The position numbers and the translations under genes are program-made. A stretch of 64,000 nucleotides of DNA from Pedobacter cryoconitis (GTDB lineage Bacteria; Bacteroidota; Bacteroidia; Sphingobacteriales; Sphingobacteriaceae). The notes below the pieces were generated by a model. The model made no database searches. It was not told the DNA's origin and saw nothing but the letters and a program-made list of their open reading frames with translations. Shown here one piece after another: positions 9,150-16,539 of the stretch. Within the stretch, counting starts at the first letter, position 1; each line of letters starts with the position of its first letter. Location: assembly GCF_014207135.1 (NCBI RefSeq), contig NZ_JACHCC010000005.1, positions 124,001 to 188,000 of the forward strand, written 5' to 3'.

Positions 9150-10613
9150 TTAGTCCTGGAACTGCCCATCGGAAGGATCACGGAATAAATTCTGCGCGAA
9201 ATTTACCAGAAACAACTGTTGTTTGGCTCTGGTAATCGCGGTATATAACCAACGCAGAAACTCCAGGTCAATCATTTCTTCGGTCAGGTATCCCTGGTCT
9301 ACAAATACGGCATCCCATTGCCCCCCCTGTGCCTTGTGACAGGTTACGGCATAAGCAAATTTAATTTGCAGGGCGTTATAATAAGGATCTTCCTTAATGG
9401 CCAGCATCCGTTCCCGTTTGTTTGTTATATGCTCATAATCTTCTGCCACCCCTTCAAATAATTTTTTACTGTCTTCATAAGACAAATTAGGTGTTTCAGC
9501 CTGCAAAGTATCCAGCATCACCTTACAAGTGATCTGTCCTGCATCAGGATAATCCATAAATTCCACCTGCACTTCCGAAAAACGAAACCCATACCTTTCT
9601 TCTTCATTCCTGACCCTGACAATCCTCGCCATATCGCCATTGGCAATAAAAGAAGTTGCTTCATTATCAGGCAACCAGAAATAATTATTACGAACCACCA
9701 TAATCTGATCCCCTCCGGTGAGTTCCTCTTCACGATATAATAACCTGGCTCTGATCTGCTGATTGTAGACATTTGCTGATTTATTGGAACGGCATACAAC
9801 CAGCGAATTTTCAATATCAAATTTCCGGTAAGCATATTCCAGGCCTTCTACCAGTTTAACACCTGTCATTCTGAAAATATCCTTATACCCCTTAGTAAAG
9901 AACTGAGGGAGGGCCATCTTTTCATCACCGCTTCCTTCAGCTATAGTCGAAATATGTGTATTGATCAGATCACGCAGCATGGAAGCATTGGCCAGGATAC
10001 CTGATTCCCTTCCCTGGCGGACCACTTCACGAAGTTCAGTTTCATAGACCTTTAATCCAAAGTTCTGCGCTACATAAGCTTTATTCAATGCAGGTGAATC
10101 CAGGCTGCCTACTGGTGGTAATTGTGCGGTATCCCCAACAAAAAGTACAGCACAGTTCTTTCCATTGTAAATAAACTCCATCACATCCTTTAGAAAAGAT
10201 GAACCGTTCCGGGTATTCCACTCATCTGCAATCATAGAAGCTTCATCTATGATAAATAAAGTATGTTCCGCAAGATTCGGAGCGAGCTGAAAAGACATAT
10301 CCGTAGATACAGCAGAGCGTTTTCTATAAATCTTTTTGTGAATGGTTAAGGCTGTCCTGCCCGAATAACTGGTCATCACCTTAGCTGCACGTCCCGTTGG
10401 AGCAAGTAAAACCGACCTTATCTTAAATTTAGGCAAAACGCTGACTAAGGCCGCAACCGAAGTAGTTTTACCCGTACCGGCGTATCCTCTGAGAATGAAA
10501 CACCTGTTATCCAGCTCTCCAGCTAAAAATTCAGCCATCTGACTGCAGAAAACAAGCTGTTCCGCAGTAGGTTGAAATTGATAAGACTGAGCTATTATTG
10601 AGGCTTTATCCAT
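9150..10613 (-). CDS. ATP-dependent RecD-like DNA helicase
   Basis: A superfamily 1B helicase of about 487 residues. The Walker A motif is GYAGTGKTT, Walker B is LFIIDEASM, a Q-x-P-P-V-G motif III follows (DTAQLPPVG), and the C-terminal UvrD_C_2 motif VTCHKAQGGQWDAVFVD is present with a final YTAITRAK motif VI. It should unwind DNA 5' to 3' in repair or recombination. The frame is open upstream to 10688, but that would add a hydrophobic 25-residue extension overlapping the divergent gene. ATG at 10613 (MDKASIIAQ) is preferred. Confidence 0.9.
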   Translation of the reverse strand: MDKASIIAQSYQFQPTAEQLVFCSQMAEFLAGELDNRCFILRGYAGTGKTTSVAALVSVLPKFKIRSVLLAPTGRAAKVMTSYSGRTALTIHKKIYRKRSAVSTDMSFQLAPNLAEHTLFIIDEASMIADEWNTRNGSSFLKDVMEFIYNGKNCAVLFVGDTAQLPPVGSLDSPALNKAYVAQNFGLKVYETELREVVRQGRESGILANASMLRDLINTHISTIAEGSGDEKMALPQFFTKGYKDIFRMTGVKLVEGLEYAYRKFDIENSLVVCRSNKSANVYNQQIRARLLYREEELTGGDQIMVVRNNYFWLPDNEATSFIANGDMARIVRVRNEEERYGFRFSEVQVEFMDYPDAGQITCKVMLDTLQAETPNLSYEDSKKLFEGVAEDYEHITNKRERMLAIKEDPYYNALQIKFAYAVTCHKAQGGQWDAVFVDQGYLTEEMIDLEFLRWLYTAITRAKQQLFLVNFAQNLFRDPSDGQFQD

Positions 10614-10652
10614 TTTACAAATATGCAATGGTGTGGTTATAGAAAAAAGAAT

Positions 10653-10660
10653 TAATTTTG
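10653..10660 (+). promoter_or_regulatory. Possible -7 box upstream of the DUF3822 gene
   Basis: TAATTTTG fits the Bacteroidota -7 consensus TAnnTTTG and ends 5 bp before the ATG at 10666, which would imply a nearly leaderless mRNA. No TTG is found at the -33 spacing. Weak on its own. Confidence 0.25.
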
Positions 10661-10665
10661 CTAAG

Positions 10666-11499
10666 ATGAACAATAGTAAAAACAGCATTTTATTAGTGGA
10701 TCCGGAATTTGATCCTAATACTGCCTCAGACTGTAATTTGTTGTTAAAAATTACTGGCGATAGTTTTTCTTATGCTATAATTGACAAACACAGCAAACAG
10801 TTAAAGGCCGTTTTTGATCAGCAGGAATGTGAGGATATCAATGTTGAACTGGCTACTGTCTTAAAAAAAGACAGCTATCTGAATCTTCCTTTCCGGGAAA
10901 TAAAGGTATCTGTATACACGCCAAATACTATTGCCGTTCCAAATGAATTCTTCTGCACCCAGGATTTAAATGCCTATGCCAATTTTTTTAATGAAGAGCA
11001 ATCAGATACATTGTATACACGCTCTTTTGCCCGGTTTGGCTTTACCTCTGTTTTCAACCTTGAGAAATTTGCAGAACAGACCTTAAATACTTTTTTAGCC
11101 AGTGCTGCACGCTACGAGCAGAATGCACCGGTTTTAGCACTGGGATCAGGCATTGAGCACACTGCTTTATTACTGGATTTCACAACCGGCTCTTTTAATG
11201 CCTTATTACTGGATGAAGGAAAAATGCGTTTCCAGAATACCTTTCAGACCGAAAATCCGGAAGAGTTCAATTATTTCCTGCTTTTATTAATCCAGGAATT
11301 ACAACTGGACGCCAAAAACCTACCTGTACTAGTCAGTGGAATTATTCATCAGCACGATGGTTACCATACCTGCCTGCATAAATATTTCAACCACATCCAT
11401 TTTAACCTTCCCCCTGCTGGTGATATTGATCATGCTATCTTAGATGATATGCCTGCACATTATTACAGCAGCCTATTAGCTCTTGACCTATGCGTATAA
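10666..11499 (+). CDS. DUF3822 family protein
   Basis: A protein of about 277 residues matching the Bacteroidota-specific DUF3822 family, whose gene is usually found next to rsmD and coaD as here. The family is thought to have an actin-like (ASKHA) fold; the GSGIEHTALLLDFTTGSFNALLLD segment fits the phosphate-loop/strand pattern of that fold. The biochemical role is unknown. A GTG at 10633 would lengthen it and overlap the divergent helicase promoter; ATG at 10666 (MNNSKNSILL) is a better start. The stop overlaps rsmD by 10 bp, so the two are probably translationally coupled. Confidence 0.85.
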   Translation: MNNSKNSILLVDPEFDPNTASDCNLLLKITGDSFSYAIIDKHSKQLKAVFDQQECEDINVELATVLKKDSYLNLPFREIKVSVYTPNTIAVPNEFFCTQDLNAYANFFNEEQSDTLYTRSFARFGFTSVFNLEKFAEQTLNTFLASAARYEQNAPVLALGSGIEHTALLLDFTTGSFNALLLDEGKMRFQNTFQTENPEEFNYFLLLLIQELQLDAKNLPVLVSGIIHQHDGYHTCLHKYFNHIHFNLPPAGDIDHAILDDMPAHYYSSLLALDLCV

Positions 11500-12029
11500 T
11501 CGGCGGTAAATTAAAAGGTATCCGCATGAGTGCGCCTGCCAGTCTCCCAGTAAGACCTACAACAGATATGGCCAAGGAGGCACTTTTCAATATTCTTTAT
11601 AATACTTATGATTTTGATAGCTGCAAAGTCCTGGATCTATTTTGTGGCACCGGGAATATCAGTATCGAGTTCGCTTCAAGGGGAATCCAGGAAGTGACCG
11701 CGGTAGATAAACATTCGGGTTGTATCTATTGGATCAAATCTGTTATTGAGAGATACGAACTGAATGAAATACAATTGCAGAAAGCTGATGTGTTCAAGTT
11801 CCTGGAGCAACATACAAAACGCTACCAGATTATTTTCGCCGACCCTCCTTATGATCTGAACAATATACCCATGATCCCACAGCTGGTTGCCAAAAACAAA
11901 CTACTGACTGAGAACGGTTTACTGGTCGTAGAACATCCATCCTTATTAAAATTAAAAGATCAGCCTGGATATACAGAAACCCGCAGATATGGGAATTCTT
12001 CTTTCAGCTTTTTCAACTATACTCCCTAG
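11490..12029 (+). CDS. rsmD: 16S rRNA (guanine(966)-N(2))-methyltransferase RsmD
   Basis: A 179-residue class I SAM-dependent methyltransferase. The N-terminus MRIIGGKLKGIRM is characteristic of RsmD, the SAM-binding strand is VLDLFCGTGNISIEFASRG, and the catalytic motif is ADPPYDL. It methylates G966 of 16S rRNA in the small ribosomal subunit. It overlaps the DUF3822 gene by 10 bp and is followed after 3 bp by coaD, so the three form one operon. Length is normal for the family. Confidence 0.96.
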   Translation: MRIIGGKLKGIRMSAPASLPVRPTTDMAKEALFNILYNTYDFDSCKVLDLFCGTGNISIEFASRGIQEVTAVDKHSGCIYWIKSVIERYELNEIQLQKADVFKFLEQHTKRYQIIFADPPYDLNNIPMIPQLVAKNKLLTENGLLVVEHPSLLKLKDQPGYTETRRYGNSSFSFFNYTP

Positions 12030-12032
12030 ACT

Positions 12033-12494
12033 ATGAAAATAGCCCTGTTTCCGGGTTCATTTGACCCACTGACCATTGCACATGCCGATATTCTGAAGCG
12101 TGCCCTGCCTTTGTTTGATAAAGTAATTGTAGGTATAGGATTGAATAGTTCCAAACAAAGTTTTCTGTCAGGCGATGTCCGGATGGAAATTGTAAAAGCA
12201 GTGTTTGCAAATTATCATAATGTGGAGGTCCAGTCTTATGAGGGTTTAACAGTAGATTTCTGTAAAAAAATTCATGCTACTTATATGATACGTGGTATCC
12301 GTTCAGTAGCCGATTTCGAATATGAAAGAGCTATTGCACAGATTAATCAAACAATGATGCCAACTGCTGAGACCATATTTATTCTGAGTAAACCTGAATA
12401 TTCCGCTATCAGCTCCACCATAGTACGGGATATTCTCCGTAACCATGGTGATGTAACGCCTTTTCTTCCTAAGGAAGCTTTGTTTTTTCTTTAG
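12033..12494 (+). CDS. coaD: Pantetheine-phosphate adenylyltransferase (CoaD)
   Basis: A 153-residue nucleotidyltransferase that transfers AMP from ATP to 4'-phosphopantetheine, giving dephospho-CoA in coenzyme A synthesis. The N-terminal motif is GSFDPLTIAHADI; Ala replaces the usual Gly in the TxGH motif but the His is kept. YMIRGIRSVADFEYE and the ISSTIVRD signature (near 130) are typical. It is the last gene of the DUF3822-rsmD-coaD operon and its 3' end overlaps the convergent Nudix gene by 26 bp. Confidence 0.96.
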   Translation: MKIALFPGSFDPLTIAHADILKRALPLFDKVIVGIGLNSSKQSFLSGDVRMEIVKAVFANYHNVEVQSYEGLTVDFCKKIHATYMIRGIRSVADFEYERAIAQINQTMMPTAETIFILSKPEYSAISSTIVRDILRNHGDVTPFLPKEALFFL

Positions 12495-13113
12495 TACTTT
12501 TCTCTTTGATGAGTTTGCCTGCTTTCAGTACGTCGACGATCGAAGGGTAGGTGTTTTTAAGAACAGGCTTCAGATCTGAAGCTGCAAGCCATTCCGCTTT
12601 AGTGATGCCTTCTTCTTTTTGCGGGATGAGCTTAGGTGACCCTTTAACAGTCATTTTGTACCAGTTAGTTCTCTTCAGAACCAGTTTTGTTCCCATTTCA
12701 TAGATATGATAGGTTTTACATAACTTTTCATCATTCGTCAGGATTTTCACGCCACATTCTTCTTCAACTTCCCGTTTACCTGCTTCTTTAAGCCCTTCTC
12801 CTTTTTCTACTTTACCTTTTGGCAAATCCCATTTTTTATTTCTGAAAATAAACAGGTATTCGTCCTTCGCATTCATCACCAGTCCACCAGCGGCTTTGAT
12901 CACTGTTAAACCTCCTTTTATTTGTTGAAAAAGTGATTTGGGATCATCAGTAACTAATTCATATTGTTTTGCAGAGAATTTATTTAAACCTTCGTAGAAA
13001 GTTTCAAAGTTAAATCCGTTTTCTTCCAGATGCTCAACAGGTTCTGTTTGTGACCAGCTTTTATTCGTGATCAGTAGTGTATTATCGTTTATATAAATTC
13101 TATAAGTTTTCAT
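12469..13113 (-). CDS. Nudix hydrolase
   Basis: A 214-residue protein. An N-terminal extension of about 70 residues without recognised fold is followed by a Nudix domain. The Nudix box is complete: a Gly, five residues, Glu, seven residues, then REVEEECGV, at about residues 120-142. It should hydrolyse a nucleoside diphosphate linked to another group; the substrate is open. The Lys-rich tail (KEKSTKEKTKLP) overlaps the coaD end. Its promoter region contains the dispersed palindrome at 13227-13270. Confidence 0.9.
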   Translation of the reverse strand: MKTYRIYINDNTLLITNKSWSQTEPVEHLEENGFNFETFYEGLNKFSAKQYELVTDDPKSLFQQIKGGLTVIKAAGGLVMNAKDEYLFIFRNKKWDLPKGKVEKGEGLKEAGKREVEEECGVKILTNDEKLCKTYHIYEMGTKLVLKRTNWYKMTVKGSPKLIPQKEEGITKAEWLAASDLKPVLKNTYPSIVDVLKAGKLIKEKSTKEKTKLP

Positions 13114-13226
13114 TGGCCTGATATTTACATTACTAAGTATGAAAATTCGATTTTCAACTTTAGTTCAGGAAATAAAAGTATAAAAATTCTATACGATACA
13201 AAGAGGAATCGCTTATTATTTACTTT

Positions 13227-13270
13227 TAGAGCCTGTTTAAAATTCGTCTGCTCATTTTAAACAGGCTCTA
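13227..13270. repeat. Palindromic repeat, copy 1 (17-bp perfect arms)
   Basis: Arms 13227-13243 and 13254-13270 are perfect inverted copies with a 10-nt loop; the core is AGCCTGTTTAAA. A close relative lies at 40684-40720. It sits between two divergent genes (Nudix and pyrE), so it is not a terminator for either of them. It could be a dispersed palindromic element or a shared operator. Confidence 0.6.
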
Positions 13271-13359
13271 AATCCTAATCTTTTCTAATTATCACATTGA
13301 GTATCAATTGGTGGCAAAAAAAGGACAAATCCTTTCTAGAATTAAGGTATTATTTTGAG

Positions 13360-13367
13360 TAATTTTG
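13360..13367 (+). promoter_or_regulatory. Possible -7 box upstream of pyrE
   Basis: TAATTTTG fits TAnnTTTG and ends 4 bp before the pyrE ATG, the same arrangement as at 10653. It would imply leaderless transcription. No convincing -33 TTG is present. Confidence 0.22.
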
Positions 13368-13371
13368 GAGC

Positions 13372-14034
13372 ATGTATAATAAAAGTGATATTGAATTAAA
13401 GGTAGCTGAATTTTTACTTCAAATTAAAGCAATAAAATTACAGCCGAATAACCCCTTTACCTGGGCATCAGGCTGGAAATCTCCAATTTATTGTGATAAT
13501 AGGGTGACCCTTTCCCATCCGTCAGTACGAACATACATCAGACAGAAACTTACGCAACTGATACAGGAAGAATTTGGTTCTGTGGATGTAATTGCCGGAG
13601 TTGCTACTGCAGGTATCCCGCAAGGTGTGCTGGTTGCTCAGGAATTAGGATTGCCTTTTGTTTATGTAAGAGCGAAAGCTAAAGAACATGGAACTGGCAG
13701 TCTGATTGAAGGAGAAATCATCGAAGGTCAGCGCGTAGTAGTGGTAGAAGATTTAGTTTCTACCGGAAAAAGCAGCTTACAGGCAGTACATGCCTTGAAA
13801 AATGCAGGATTATCTGTTGCAGGTCTGGTTTCGATCTTCACTTATGGCTTTGATCTGGCCGAAGAGAATTTCAAAGAAGCCAAATGTCGTTTTGCAACCT
13901 TATCAAATTATAATACCCTGATACAATACGCTGCTGAAAACAGTTTTATTGCACAAAGTGATGTGGATATACTGAATCAATGGCGCAGAAACCCATCCGA
14001 ATGGGGACAGAATTTTGACGAAAATCCAGCATAA
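13372..14034 (+). CDS. pyrE: Orotate phosphoribosyltransferase
   Basis: A 220-residue type I phosphoribosyltransferase that joins orotate and PRPP to form orotidine 5'-phosphate in de novo pyrimidine synthesis. The FTWASGWKSPIYCDNR segment is typical of PyrE, and the PRPP-binding signature VVVVEDLVSTGKSS lies near residue 123. The length is normal. The next gene starts 1 bp after its stop, so the SRPBCC protein is cotranscribed. Confidence 0.96.
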   Translation: MYNKSDIELKVAEFLLQIKAIKLQPNNPFTWASGWKSPIYCDNRVTLSHPSVRTYIRQKLTQLIQEEFGSVDVIAGVATAGIPQGVLVAQELGLPFVYVRAKAKEHGTGSLIEGEIIEGQRVVVVEDLVSTGKSSLQAVHALKNAGLSVAGLVSIFTYGFDLAEENFKEAKCRFATLSNYNTLIQYAAENSFIAQSDVDILNQWRRNPSEWGQNFDENPA

Positions 14035-14035
14035 A

Positions 14036-14434
14036 ATGACCGTTATCGAAAGTACCACCATCGTAAACCAGCCGGTTGAGAAAGTTTATAATTTCCTGGC
14101 CGATATGAACAATGTTCAGCAGTTAATGCCTGAAAACATCTACAACTGGTCTTCTACTGTAGATGAAGCGAGTTTTACCATTCAGAATATGGCTAAACTG
14201 GCTATCAGGATTTCCAGCCGCGTGCCTAACCAGGAGATCATCGCGATCCCTTCTGAGAAAGCTCCTTTCGATCTGGAATTGAAGTGGACAGTAGCAGATA
14301 ATGGGGATGGTACAACAACAGCAACTCATATCATTTCAGCAGATCTGAATATGATGATGAAAATGCTGGCTGCGGGACCTTTAAAGAAATTAACAGATCA
14401 CCAGACTGCAAGGTTAAGTGAAATATTAAAGTAA
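14036..14434 (+). CDS. SRPBCC family protein
   Basis: A 132-residue START/SRPBCC-fold protein of the polyketide cyclase type. It opens with TVIESTTIVNQPVEKVYNFLADMNNV, the characteristic first strand and helix, and ends with the long helix AAGPLKKLTDHQTARLSEIL. These proteins bind hydrophobic ligands; the ligand is unknown. A TTG start at 14015 inside pyrE is possible but ATG at 14036, 1 bp after the pyrE stop, is more natural. Followed by a strong terminator. Confidence 0.85.
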   Translation: MTVIESTTIVNQPVEKVYNFLADMNNVQQLMPENIYNWSSTVDEASFTIQNMAKLAIRISSRVPNQEIIAIPSEKAPFDLELKWTVADNGDGTTTATHIISADLNMMMKMLAAGPLKKLTDHQTARLSEILK

Positions 14435-14447
14435 ACGTCTGTTTAAA

Positions 14448-14490
14448 GAGCATAAAAAAAGAGCAAATGATTTGCTCTTTTTTTATGCTC
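14448..14490. terminator. Bidirectional terminator hairpin
   Basis: Perfect 20-bp inverted repeat, arms 14448-14467 and 14471-14490, loop of 3 nt, with A7/T7 tracts inside the stem. It lies between the stop of the SRPBCC gene and the convergent stop at 14496. Confidence 0.85.
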
Positions 14491-14495
14491 CGATT

Positions 14496-15302
14496 TTAAA
14501 TCATTGAAAACTTCAGAAAAACGGGTACATGATCTGAAAGCTTTCTCGCCTCTTTTAAATCTTCGAATGCGGCATAAAAAGGAATAATTCCAGCGTCAAT
14601 TAAATTCACCTTAGCCTGATTATAGAAAAAATTATCATAAGCCGAAGCCAGACAATTTCCGTTAACACATCTTTGTTTGAGTGAAGTTTTCTGACCTGTA
14701 AATGCCGGAGGGTATCCCGCATTCTTCAACGGATTCCACACCGAATGAGACTCAGGCAGATTGAAATCCCCGCAAAAGATCAACACATCCGAAGGATAAC
14801 TTTCAGGGAAATATTTCAGGTATTTAATCTCGGTTTCCGGTTGCTTTGACTTGGGTATCGCATGCATTGTAACCAATGTAAATTGTTTTTTCCCTAACCG
14901 GAACCTTGCAAAATAAGGCTCCCTGGTAATTTCCAGATTATATTTTTTCTCCAGCCAGGCCTCTCCTATTTTTTCTGTACGGCTGGTCTTCCAGATAAAA
15001 GCATAACGCTCTTTACTGTATCTGTCACTCGAAGTTCCATGACTGATCGTATAATCCCATTTAGTACCAGTTCTGTTCAGCGCATCGCTGAGGCGGGCAA
15101 CAGCCTGTGGCCCACCTGGCCCGGCTACGACTTCCTGTACAGCAACTATATCACAGTTTTTTAACGTTTGGGCAATGAAGTCTATTTGTGTATCGGTCTT
15201 GGATTTCCCAAAGTCTTTTAAGTTCCAGGAGCAGACGGTTAATGTTTGCCCAAAAACAGAAAACGAAAAAAGAAGGAAAACCGTTATTATATATCTTTTC
15301 AA
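14496..15302 (-). CDS. Secreted endonuclease/exonuclease/phosphatase family protein
   Basis: A 268-residue exported protein with a signal peptide (residues 1-18, ending SVFGQ). The EEP fold is shown by SWNLKDFG, the Glu in VAVQEVV, CGDFNLPESH, and the terminal LSDHVPVFL His. It should cleave phosphodiester bonds: DNase I-like nuclease, sphingomyelinase-like or phosphatase. Two Cys near CVNGNC could form a disulfide as in secreted nucleases. The gene lies 13 bp after the EamA transporter gene on the same strand, so they are probably cotranscribed. Confidence 0.88.
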   Translation of the reverse strand: MKRYIITVFLLFSFSVFGQTLTVCSWNLKDFGKSKTDTQIDFIAQTLKNCDIVAVQEVVAGPGGPQAVARLSDALNRTGTKWDYTISHGTSSDRYSKERYAFIWKTSRTEKIGEAWLEKKYNLEITREPYFARFRLGKKQFTLVTMHAIPKSKQPETEIKYLKYFPESYPSDVLIFCGDFNLPESHSVWNPLKNAGYPPAFTGQKTSLKQRCVNGNCLASAYDNFFYNQAKVNLIDAGIIPFYAAFEDLKEARKLSDHVPVFLKFSMI

Positions 15303-15315
15303 ATCGCAGCTATCT

Positions 15316-16230
15316 CTATAAATTTACGGGTACTGGTTTCTTCTTTAAATTCTGCACATTCATTAATACAATGGCACTGATAATCATTAAAATCCCCACC
15401 CATTGCAGAAAATTAACTGGTTCTTTTAATAACACATAGGCAAACATCACAGAAACCGGCAACTCTACCGAGGCGACAATTGTTCCCAGGCTGATCCCTG
15501 TATGTGGCATCCCACTGGTAAAAAGCAGTGGAGGTAAAATAGTTCCAAAGAAAGCAAGAAATAATCCCCATGGCCAGAAAATGCCAAAGTTAAAATTCGA
15601 GTAAGAATTAGTACAGAAGATCAGTACAATAGCGACCAATCCACCGGCCAATAACCACAAGCTCCGTTTTAACGGTCGCATATGCGTTGCAATACTATTG
15701 GATGAGTATAAAGAAACCGTATAAGAAACTCCCGCAGCCAGTCCCCAGGCTACCCCTCTCCAATCCAGTTCATGTACATCCGAGAAAATATTTGTAGCCA
15801 ATGCTGTTCCCATCAGTACAATTACCGTTGCCAGGATCTTTCTCCCGGTAGGCATCTTTTTATCTATTACAGCTTCCAGTAGTAAACCCATCCACACTGA
15901 TTGCATCAGCAGGACAATGCCTACAGAAACCGGGATATACTTCACAGCGAAATAATAAAAGACACTGGTCAGCCCCAGTGAGGTTCCACCAAACATTAAT
16001 TTTAAAATAGATCCCTTTTCTTTCTGTCCCTCTTCTTTAGCTTTATCTTTATTTTTGATCAGTATATTTAATAAAAGTATACCAGTAAATCCGATCGTAA
16101 ACTGAGAGGTAGTGACCTCAGCAGTATTAAATCCATGTTCATAAGCCAGTTTAACTACAGTTGCCAGCGCGCCGTAACTTGAGGCGCCAAGCCCTACCAA
16201 TAAGGCGCCCTTTAGTAAGTTCTTCTCCAT
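15316..16230 (-). CDS. EamA/DMT family transporter
   Basis: A 304-residue inner membrane protein with ten predicted membrane segments in two repeats of five, the drug/metabolite transporter layout. The second repeat contains GTILPPLLFTSGMPHTG and the terminal LLKEPVNFLQWVGILMIISA that marks EamA domains. Export of a metabolite or amino acid is likely, but the substrate cannot be inferred. It shares a 309-bp divergent promoter region with clpB. Confidence 0.9.
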   Translation of the reverse strand: MEKNLLKGALLVGLGASSYGALATVVKLAYEHGFNTAEVTTSQFTIGFTGILLLNILIKNKDKAKEEGQKEKGSILKLMFGGTSLGLTSVFYYFAVKYIPVSVGIVLLMQSVWMGLLLEAVIDKKMPTGRKILATVIVLMGTALATNIFSDVHELDWRGVAWGLAAGVSYTVSLYSSNSIATHMRPLKRSLWLLAGGLVAIVLIFCTNSYSNFNFGIFWPWGLFLAFFGTILPPLLFTSGMPHTGISLGTIVASVELPVSVMFAYVLLKEPVNFLQWVGILMIISAIVLMNVQNLKKKPVPVNL

Positions 16231-16539
16231 TATATTGTATTCGTATTAATTTTCATTCAATTTTATGCAAAGAAACTCATTCAAAATCGAAATACATCAA
16301 CTTTTCAGGAAACTGAGCCGAAGATGGCATTCTTTAAACCGATCCTGATTACAGTGCATTAATTTCTAACCAGAGGACAATTGAAGGATCTGCGGGTATA
16401 TTTATTGTAAAAACAGACAAAAATTCAGTACAACTAATTAAAAACCAGACATTTATTCAGTAATAATTATCTTTTAGCGACATAATTTCCGATATTTAAA
16501 GATCCTGCGATATGGCATTTCTTTTGTGCCAGCATTGGC
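16231..16539. other. Divergent intergenic region between EamA transporter and clpB
   Basis: 309 bp with no convincing ORF. It must contain the promoters of both genes. A 5-bp hairpin, TGCCA-GCAT-TGGCA, abuts the clpB ATG (16527-16540). No CIRCE-like inverted repeat was found and no clear TAnnTTTG box stands out. Confidence 0.5.

Noticed and set aside
10614..10688. N-terminal extension of the RecD-like helicase (hydrophobic 25 residues)
   Set aside because: It would overlap the divergent DUF3822 start region; the residues look like translated AT-rich DNA, and MDKASIIAQ at 10613 fits the family start.
16512..16528. Sigma-54-like TGGCA...TTGTG just before clpB
   Set aside because: The -12 element lacks the GC pair, and the start site would fall at the ATG.
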